Shown here: positions 56,477-64,000 of the stretch, piece by piece
Layout of the letters: the number at the start of each line of letters is the position of its first letter
Numbering within the stretch: position 1 is the stretch's first letter
Assembly: GCA_948567375.1 (NCBI GenBank)
Contig: OX419759.1
Coordinates: 33,395,493-33,459,492, forward strand
DNA from: Lunularia cruciata
Taxonomy: Eukaryota > Streptophyta > Marchantiopsida > Lunulariales > Lunulariaceae
Direction: 5' to 3'
Length of the DNA: 64,000 nt
The notes under the pieces: model-generated
The model's input: the letters and a program-made list of their open reading frames with translations, nothing else
Databases searched by the model: none
What the model was told of the DNA's origin: nothing
Position numbers and translations under genes: made by a program

Positions 56477-57833
56477 GTATTAAGCTTCTGCCAACAGGAA
56501 TTCTATGTAGTCGTAAACTTTTTTGGCTCAAATTGAGAGAATGCGGAAATTCTTCGATCTCAGGCACGCGAATTTGTAAAGATGTTCCTTTGAAGTTTAC
56601 GACCTGGAAACGTTAACGTCATGGAAGGTTATGCATGCTTATGTGTGGTCCAGGGAGTTGATTAGGAGGCATGGCCATAGAGGTGTAGATTTACGGCAAA
56701 CTGTTTCGGTGATCTGTTTTATAACTAAGTTTTTCTATGAGGAGGTTGGTCATGATTATCAGAATCATGAAGGTTCTAATTTCTTTAGCCAGGTAGTTAA
56801 AATATACGTAAGTGGAAGAGCATATATTTTATATGGCTGTAAAATTCCGTCTCTCTTCCCGTAATAGTATCCGGTAGGTCCAGGTTGAGATAGTTGTTAA
56901 TAGCTGGCTAGAGTGACATCCATCTCCTTTTAGTTGCCGTTCGACGGGAGTTTGAGGAATCTTTTCCCAAGCCAGTGTCTCATCACCATGAAGAGCGTTT
57001 GAGTTTCGGTGAAAAGGGAGGGATTGTGTAGCTGGTTTGTTGCCTAGGGTTCTGTCTTGAAATAAGTAGCAAGCATGGTTCTGAGTCGGGAATTTATGTC
57101 ATAGTTTGAGATAGCAAAGAGCGAGGCGTCAAAGGATTGGAAAAAGTAATCAATGGAACTTCCTTGCCTTAGACAGGTGTCGGGGCCTTGGTTTTGCTAG
57201 ATTAGCATCAGAGAACTGAAGTCTTCCGCTGGCTGACATATTATAGGACATCTCTATAGCAGGACGTTATGTCTTGGTTGATCATATTGGGCTAGGAAGA
57301 CCACATTCAAGGTCACTCTAAAAGTCACCCGAAACTTGCTACTTCTGATAATCCTGCTGTCCGTATCGGATGCATAAAGTGCGTGTGGGAGACTCCGACC
57401 AAACTAGGGCGCTTTACAAGTAGTCCAGCCGGAAGAGGCGGGGCAGTTATGGATGGCTCCTTCGTCCAAAGATTCTTCACACATTGGGCTGTGTAGTGTG
57501 CTCTAAGAAGTCAATACATTTCATTGTATTGGGATTGTCGACTTTTCGAAGTCCGTCCATAAGCACACCGCCGATAGTTTTCTTTTGAGCCGTGATGGTT
57601 AAGTACTTAGTACTTCGTACATTCAGTTGGTCCACTTATTTCCGTTTTATGTTCATGGTTCTCACTTATGTAAGGAGGTAGTTGCTGCCAACCATCAAAT
57701 GAACTTAGAAATCATTTGGATTTCTATCGACTCTACTTCTTACTAGACGTAATCACAATGATTCAACCTACTGGTTCTGTTCACCAATCTATCATTCGCG
57801 TGCGGAAGCTAACAGAAGGTCTTTCATGTGCAG

Positions 57834-57920
57834 ATTGGACTTGATGGCGTTAGAATGGTTGATCCCACTTCAAGTAGAACTCTCCGGATCTATCCTCTGG
57901 ACACCATCACAAAGTGGGAG
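57834..57920 (+). CDS. FREE1: FREE1 homologue, exon 2
   Basis: 29 codons, residues 322-350: 'IGLDGVRMVDPTSSRTLRIY' followed by 'PLDTITKWE'. AG acceptor before 57,834 and GT donor at 57,921. Both ends are at codon boundaries. The sequence corresponds to the conserved central region of plant FREE1. The intron before it (56,477-57,833) is the longest of the gene. Confidence 0.92.
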
Positions 57921-58121
57921 GTGAGTTCTTTCTTATTCTTACGTACTGAAGTTACATAAGGTTTAAGATAGTCATTATACCGTGTTAATTGATAATGTTT
58001 AGGAGTACATGTCGATGGTGTAGAATTGTTACACACTTCCACATGACATGGGAATAGCAGCATTAGCGTTATTATAGGTAGCAAGCAGGTTGGAAGCCAT
58101 CTCACAATGGATTCCGTGCAG

Positions 58122-58253
58122 GTCAAGGAGCCATCCGTTTTCACATTTTGGGCTAAGAGTTCGGTGGATGTGGATCAACGAATGATTCAACTCCAGTCAA
58201 GTACTTATATCACCACGGCAATACTCGACACTTTGACAGCTGCATGCGTGCAG
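58122..58253 (+). CDS. FREE1: FREE1 homologue, exon 3
   Basis: 44 codons, residues 351-394, including 'FTFWAKSSVDVDQRMIQLQS' and ending 'LDTLTAACVQ'. AG acceptor and GT donor are present, and the phase is conserved. It completes the conserved PH-like or core region upstream of FYVE; the exact fold is not something I can state. Confidence 0.92.
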
Positions 58254-58788
58254 GTGTTATACGGAACTTGGAAATTACTGGCTTGGGCTTCCTTTCTTTA
58301 CATTTTTGATGTCCAGTATCCGCGTCAATGTTTGATCGGAGAAATTCGCTAATCCTAAGTGAATGTTTGGCGAAGGCTGACTTTTCTTTCCAAGAACGTC
58401 GTTCTAGTCTCTGGTATCTCGTTGTAAAACGTGCTATCTTTGATGATCCGCAGCTTTCTCCGGGTGTATCCAGTTCTAGTAATGACTCCCGTGTATATGT
58501 GGGTATCAGGTTAAGTAGTGATAAATCTGGGACAAGAGTACGTTGAACAGGGTACACAGGAGTCCAGAAAGTACAGGATTTAGTCTGAATTCATCTTCAG
58601 AAACACGTTCCATCCTGTCAACTTTAGTGACATTAGCAATCATTATCCTCTTGGATACAAGACCGTCTGTAGTTTCGAATCAGGAGTTAAACAGGAGTTT
58701 CGTCAATTGTTGTTCCTCTGATATTTCAGTAAAATCCTCAGGATTATGGATTTCACCAATGATCAAATTGTTGTTTCTTACCATGCAG

Positions 58789-58944
58789 CTCTGTGAAATG
58801 GGAAAAGATGGAGCAAACGATACTAGTACTTCAGCTGGTGGGACGGGTGCCCCTAGCGACTCTAATGCGGCAAAGAAAAGTTCAGTTTTAGACTGGGTTG
58901 CTCTACGACCTCGAGCAGCAAACCCTGAAGAGAAGCAGCACTGG
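58789..58944 (+). CDS. FREE1: FREE1 homologue, exon 4
   Basis: 52 codons, residues 395-446. A Ser/Thr/Gly-rich linker ('DTSTSAGGTGAPSDSNAAKK') is followed by 'SVLDWVALRPRAANPEE' and 'KQHW'. The final Trp together with the first residues of the next exon forms the WxxD motif of FYVE domains. The donor GT is at 58,945. Confidence 0.9.
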
Positions 58945-59304
58945 GTATGTTGGGATAGGAGTTTTCTTTCCTATATCCCTTTTCTAATGACCTATTATGA
59001 CCATGACAAATGTTTGATTCTTTGAACTCGTTAAAATCTCATCCCACCATTTGAACTAGTTGCAGTATGACATTATGCTCCGTCTCACGGTTGCGGGCCT
59101 ATAACATGGAATGAAGTTAGGCTTGACAGCGCTTCTCAAGGCGAAGTCGCATTACATATTGTGCACAAGAAACTGGCACTCAGTCGATTTTGTAGTGCTA
59201 CGGTTCATTCCTGGTGTAATGGTGTTTTTCTGAATTAGCTGGTGCTGACCAAACTCAAATCGCGGTTTCCTGAAAATTGTATGTTGTGTCCGTATCTTGA
59301 ACAG

Positions 59305-59370
59305 GTGCCCGACGAAGCGGTTACTAAATGCAGCAGTTGTGATACAGACTTTGGAGCTTTCTTGCGACGG
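59305..59370 (+). CDS. FREE1: FREE1 homologue, exon 5 (start of FYVE domain)
   Basis: 22 codons, residues 447-468: 'VPDEAVTKCSSCDTDFGAFL' then 'RR'. It holds the first zinc-ligand pair (Cys455, Cys458) and the Asp of WxxD. The acceptor is AG at 59,303-59,304, the donor GT follows 59,370. Confidence 0.93.
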
Positions 59371-60257
59371 GTGAGTTGACTACTCTTATCGTTTCGAAAT
59401 GAGCATATCTTGGTTACCTTTCATATGCACTTCATATGCATTTAATGAGTTCTGGGTCACCCGTTCCTAGAACGGCTTCTGCTCTCATCTCCTAATATCC
59501 ATATCGTTTTGCCCCGACTCAGCAATAACACCTTGCACTCCTCTCCCACTTGGCTCCACTCCACCCATCCTCAACTAATGCTTGAATGTTGTCTGCTTCA
59601 TGGTTCCTGCCCGTCTTTCAACTCCTTAGTTCCCTGCCCGACTTCCGTTTGCAGACTGCTCAAGTGTTCATGTCCGGCTCATCGGTCTTCGTTTGCACGT
59701 TGTTTACTACTTCTTTACATGCGCTGCTTTGCGATTAGCGTTTACACGTGTTGTGCATTTCTCTATTGGTCTTTGATTACCCATTGTTTTCGATTTCTTT
59801 ACATGGGATGCTTTACACTTTTCGATTACACGTTGGTTTACAGTTTCTCTGCATGTGGGTTACCTTCTGATAATTATATGATGTTGGTGCTTAGCCCTAC
59901 TTTCGATTTACGAGTTGCATGTCACCTCCTTTACGCTTGTACTTTTCATTTAGTTTTGCTTTCATTTTATTGCCATTCCATCTGCACTTCATATGCACTT
60001 ATGGAGTTCTGGATCTCCCGTTTCTGGAATGGCTTCTGCTCTCATCTTTTCATATCCTTACGTAGATCCGTCTCATGGGTCCGTTTCATCTCGATGTCAA
60101 TCTACGAGAAGTTTGGTGTGCGGTCTTTGTGGAAGTTATTGGATCTACTTCTCCTTCCCGGAGTGGGGAATGGCATATGGCCGATATGCTCGTTTACTTT
60201 TTATCTGATGTACATATTCTTGTGTGGAAAAATGATGGAATGTTTTCGTAAATGTAG

Positions 60258-60368
60258 CATCATTGCAGGAACTGCGGTGAAATTTTCTGTGATAAGTGCA
60301 CACGCGGAAGGATAGCACTGAACTCAGATGAGGACTCTCAACCTGTCCGCGTGTGTGATCGCTGTCTG
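60258..60368 (+). CDS. FREE1: FREE1 homologue, exon 6 (core of FYVE domain)
   Basis: 37 codons, residues 469-505: '[20 protein letters not shown]' and then 'VRVCDRC'. Together with the previous exon it gives the R-R-H-H-C-R-N-C-G signature that binds phosphatidylinositol 3-phosphate and all eight zinc ligands (Cys455, 458, 471, 474, 479, 482, 501, 504). The splice junction falls inside the signature. Confidence 0.95.
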
Positions 60369-60621
60369 GTAAGCTCTCACTATCAGTTTGTAACTCAAGT
60401 TCTTAATGCAGGAATTTGTATGTTAGAAAGGGATCGATTGAGTAGAATGTCGCTACGTCGTGTGAGATGCCACGGTCCAGTAGATACCCCTTGTGAGAGT
60501 GTATGGCCTGGGAAGATTGCCGCACTTGAATAACGCATGGACTCCATTATGAGCCTACGTAAGTATCACACCTGACCTATATGTAACACGTCAGTAAGCT
60601 GTTGCCAATTCCGCTATCCAG

Positions 60622-60714
60622 GCAGAAATAACCCAGAGGATGGAGAACCCAAAACCAGTAGGCGCCAAGCTTTCTACTTTAAGAACTCATGGAGATCTCG
60701 CCAAAAAATTACAG
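60622..60714 (+). CDS. FREE1: FREE1 homologue, exon 7
   Basis: 31 codons, residues 506-536, reading 'AEITQRMENPKPVGAKLSTL' then 'RTHGDLAKKLQ'. It closes the FYVE domain and begins the helical, probably coiled-coil, segment continued in exon 8. Confidence 0.92.
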
Positions 60715-60887
60715 GTATGATAGGCTCTAGTGCATGAGTTACTCAATTTGAATCCTTAAATAGTAGCAAGAAGAATGTACATGTTATTTCCGTACATCGT
60801 ATCTACGTAGTATAAAGTTCCTAATCCTGGACGCAACTGTGATAAAATTTGATTTATTGGTGCAAATATGGTCTTCTCGGCGAGTAG

Positions 60888-61211
60888 GAGGAACTAGAGC
60901 GGAGTAATGCAGGGAGAAAGCCAGCACTCGGCAGGACAAGCAGTTCACATGCTGCAGGTTCAAGTCAAAGTACGTCAGTTGTTAACTGTAGTAAATGCGG
61001 ATCTATTACCTTAGTCACAGGCAGCAGCACTCGGTGTTCCAACTGCGAAAGCAGCAGCCGTAGCTCAGTTCCTGAGAGGAGTGGTGGTTTTAGTGGCTCT
61101 GCAGCTCCACATGGTCCTCCCCATCTCTGGCCCAGTAATGCACCTGCATCGGAGGGGCCAGGTCCAAGGATGCGTGAGGTAGCATGTCCAACGTGTACAG
61201 TGCATCTCCAG
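60888..61211 (+). CDS. FREE1: FREE1 homologue, exon 8 (coiled coil, extra zinc-ribbon-like motif)
   Basis: 108 codons, residues 537-644. It starts 'EELERSNAGRK', completing the helix. A C-x2-C ... C-x2-C motif follows ('NCSKCGSITLVTGS' then 'RCSNCE', Cys570, 573, 586 and 589). It looks like a small zinc ribbon and I do not recall it in Arabidopsis FREE1. A Ser/Pro/Gly-rich linker leads to 'MREVACPTCTVHLQ' with the first pair of a second C-terminal Cys motif. Donor GTAAGT follows at 61,212. The antisense frame over this exon is an artefact. Confidence 0.9.
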
Positions 61212-61397
61212 GTAAGTTTCTCTTTATGTCTTTTCGTCCTCCCTCGCGTGCTGCAACATACCATTCTTGATGAGACTATATATCAGGATAACTCTGGAGA
61301 GGAAGAATCAGTTGCAGTGCATAAGTTTCACTAACACGCCTGTTTTGACACCGTAACATCAGGTTAAGACTCATAATATCTTCGTTTGCCCGCACAG

Positions 61398-61472
61398 GTG
61401 CAGGTGCCAAGCTTCGGGACTGAGACAGTCGAGTGTGGAGTTTGTCAACATCCATTCCTTGTCGCAGCGTAG
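61398..61472 (+). CDS. FREE1: FREE1 homologue, exon 9 (C-terminus)
   Basis: 24 codons plus TAG (61,470-61,472), residues 645-668: 'VQVPSFGTETVECGVCQHPF' then 'LVAA'. With exon 8 it forms the C-terminal C-P-T-C ... C-G-V-C zinc-binding motif that is conserved at the end of plant FREE1. All nine exons join in frame without internal stops, so the gene looks functional. Confidence 0.93.
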   Translation: MQVPSFGTETVECGVCQHPFLVAA

Positions 61473-64000
61473 CGATTGATTATAAATTGCTTGAATTCAA
61501 GATTCTTATCAGTGTGAAGGGTGTCCATCCATCACTGTAGCATCCACTTTGTACATGCAAATTGGAGAGGAACTTGACTCAGTCTCTCAGTGGGTTGCAT
61601 GAATTTGGCAACTTCTGTGAAATGTGTTCAGCTACTAAGGGATCACCTCATACGCACATTACTCCGAAAAGGTGACCCTGGAAGATTGGAAGTGTCGCGT
61701 AGAAGATCTGAAATCCTCATAGTGCGCTTTATCTTATCATAGGAGTACCAGAGGTAAGTTGTGCATCGGGCTTTTTAGGAATATCGCGGGTGCTCGTGCT
61801 CGTTCGGGTGTCCATCATGCGGTGGCGGACCACAAAATTCCGCTGCGGTGCATGCAACCAGGTCTAGCAAGAATCTGGAACCCTGAGACTACTTCCATTT
61901 AAGTTGTCGTGAAGCACTACTGAGGTACATAGCATTTCTTATGAGTATCTCCTAAGATTTACGTTTAGTCAACGGCATAGATGTGTCGGATAGTCCGTGG
62001 TTCTTTGGCTAATAAGGTAGCATTCTATCGTTTCCAGCATTTTGGTGACATCATAGCAAAGGTCGTGCATATGTGGATGAACTCGTTACTCACTCACAGC
62101 AGCTAAAACTGAATGAGCTTGTACCGCGGGTTCTGATTAGGGGAGTAGTCCGGCCAATTATCAGCAGTTTACCCATCAGTGTGTTTGAAGTACTTTCAGC
62201 AAAATAGAAGCAACTACCAGATGTGTCCTTGCGGGTCCGGGTCTAGTTAGTAAATTTTTGGTCCAAAAAATGCGTATATATGGATCAAAAAGTTTCATAT
62301 ATCCCTGGAGGCGGCTGCCTACTTGACTTTCATGCCGACTTGTTAAATTTGTAAATCTCCTGTTCAAATTTTATGCATTATCGACCGCGTCAACCAAGGC
62401 CTTTGAAGAATAAGTAAGCTTGTAGATGTTTGTTTGGCTTTTTCTCCAAAATCAAAAGCAATAACTCTTCTGACCACGAGCTCGTGCGGATGGCCGTGGA
62501 ATTTGTAGTATTTGTTTCAAGTTCGAGTGCAGTAAGAAGTCGTACACGTTTACATACCTGAAGTATGCTGTATCCTGTATACTGGTCACTCCGGTCTACT
62601 TTGTTGGAGCCTATTTATTTGCTTTATATTATAATGCCTTTATTAGTTCTAGCAGAATCGCATAACTCTGTGTGTAATCTCTTCAGCCCTTATTCCTTGA
62701 AGTGCGAAGCTCCCGAATCCCCTCTAGCGAGAAACATTTCCAACTTAAATTGTTACCATTAAGCTTCTTTGTTCCGAGTCATACGAATTACTTCCTTCAA
62801 TGTGTCCGATGAAGTAGGTACACTGTGGACGCTCAGGAGTGACGTCTCGATGTAATGTTTATTACAATGGGTAAATGCTTCGTGGCTATGACGAAAAAGA
62901 TTGCCTCACCGATCTCGGGGGACTGCATGAAACTTCAGTCAATATCCCACAGTCATCTTCCACTGATCAGCAGGTGGTACACTTTTGTTTCCTTCGCTTT
63001 TCCATACTTTGGCCTGGGTATTGATCCTTTCGTCGCAGTTGTATAATTGTAGATAACTTTCTCGATGTAGGAAATTGGTCACTCACACCGACATGCCTCC
63101 TCTTGTTTCTTGGGGACTCGTGCTCTCCTTGGTGCCTTGCACTCCTGCGGTGTATATGCGTATATGCCCATTCAGTCACATACATGCCCGGAGTCGGGGA
63201 ATGTCGTGTACACTAGTCGCAAATTCTCTTCCTCTATCAAACATGCTATTACCATATGACACATGGTTGATGAACCTCTTACTGAGTAAAGCGCTACACA
63301 CGAAATAACGTAACTCTTCTGCCACATAGGTTCGTAAGGAGTCTCCCAGTTTCTACACACGTATATTCAGGGAGCGAGCGGTTCGTAAGGAGTCTCTCCA
63401 AGTTTCTACACACGTATATTCAGGGAGCGAGCGATTCTCTTATTTCTCACTGAGTATTCGTAGTGAGATGTTATATCTCATGGCGCAAGCAATTTCCAGC
63501 GTTAGCTCTTTTCTCACTTAGCCACCGAACTTCTCCTTTCGTTACGATATGCACGATTTAGAATGGAAGAAAGTCCCAAATTCTTGCTAGTTCCCAAGAC
63601 AGTCTTTTCGTCTAGAACAGAAATAGGCGTATCTGCGCGGTAACGTTCGCGCGCTCTGACGAGACGCGTCTTCCAGATCCCGGGTGCTGGTCACCCGTTG
63701 CCCATTTATGAAATGTTTCCGGCCGGGCAGCGGATCACCCGTGCGCGCCGCGAGAGCCCTGAATCGTATTTCAGAGGCTGAGATGAAAGGGGAGTTGACA
63801 GTAACGCCGGTCCGGGAAACCAACACGTGATGTTCGAGTTAACTTTATGGTAACCGGGAGGTATGTAGGTCAGTGCAGTTGCCTGCGCCTAGATGGTAAG
63901 GATCTTGGAGTATATACATTGACGATGTTGTCGTCTACGGAGTTACGGCGTTGTTACATAGAGTGAAAAGACTTGAACACTCGACTGTCAGTGACTTACT
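61473..64000. other. Downstream region without a recognised gene
   Basis: The beginning is probably FREE1 3' UTR. The remaining short frames show no recognisable domains. A GC-rich patch lies at about 63,620-63,830. A short tandem duplication is at 63,329-63,432. Confidence 0.45.
63329..63432 (+). repeat. Tandem duplication, two units of about 52 bp
   Basis: Two adjacent copies of 'ggttcgtaaggagtct...ttcagggagcgagc' (63,329-63,379 and 63,380-63,432) differ by two inserted bases. Recent duplication; no function inferred. Confidence 0.9.

Noticed and set aside
59509-60315. Open frame of 268 codons on the plus strand
   Set aside because: It lies mostly in FREE1 intron 5, contains low-complexity Cys/Leu/Ser-rich sequence from internal duplications, and overlaps the FYVE exon in the wrong frame.
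63587-63826. GC-rich open frame of 79 codons on the minus strand
   Set aside because: No recognised domain, no neighbouring exon-like sequence, and the length fits chance in GC-rich DNA.

Overview
The window looks like nuclear DNA from a land plant. The only confident host gene is a nine-exon homologue of plant FREE1, the FYVE-domain ESCRT protein, and the LTR retrotransposons use plant-style initiator-Met tRNA primer sites and carry chromodomains. A bryophyte or other seed-free plant is plausible but cannot be settled from the sequence alone. No tRNA, rRNA, CRISPR or bacterial-type operon was seen.

Positions 1 to about 38,650 are almost entirely a deep nest of Ty3/Gypsy LTR retrotransposons. 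I call them G, F, E, D, B, A and C, from oldest to youngest. G (about 2,080-6,372, + strand) is a decayed non-chromodomain Gypsy element broken by a solo LTR (4,775-5,496, TSD ACATG). F (6,373-9,139, +) sits in G's integrase. E (LTR starting at 9,140, - strand) sits in F's reverse transcriptase. D (9,192-37,933, -) sits in E's LTR. B (10,826-33,009, -) sits in D's integrase. A (24,879-31,482, -, TSD ACACC) and C (15,037-20,680, -, TSD CACAG) both sit inside B. LTR divergence judged by eye agrees with this order: C is youngest, then A, B and D.

The most interesting element is B. Its internal region encodes, in order, gag with two zinc knuckles, an aspartic protease, a DNMT3/DRM-like cytosine-5 DNA methyltransferase domain (about 20,690-22,018), reverse transcriptase, RNase H, integrase and a C-terminal PHD finger (11,665-11,799). 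Gag to early RT is one reading frame and RT to PHD is another, with a single frameshift near 14,265. B therefore pairs a chromatin reader with a DNA-methylation writer inside a retrotransposon polyprotein. This copy is dead: it has many premature stops, and the ones I checked are all TGA or TAG, as expected from C-to-T changes at CG and CHG sites. B also has an odd terminal layout, in which a block of about 100 bp flanks the 3' LTR on both sides and is missing from the 5' LTR.

A and C are ordinary chromoviruses (gag, PR, RT, RNase H, INT, chromodomain). Both have unusual short ORFs of about 70 codons between the primer-binding site and gag. The LTRs of C and E carry perfect heat-shock elements upstream of a TATA box.

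From about 38,650 to 51,000 the DNA is AT-rich and gene-poor. It holds a probable PIF/Harbinger transposase remnant, a dispersed repeat that also occurs inverted near the left end, a degenerate 42-bp minisatellite and a block of degenerate longer repeats. From about 51,000 the composition becomes more balanced. FREE1 occupies 55,514-61,472 (+); its start codon directly follows a long GA microsatellite. The last 2.5 kb shows no recognisable gene.
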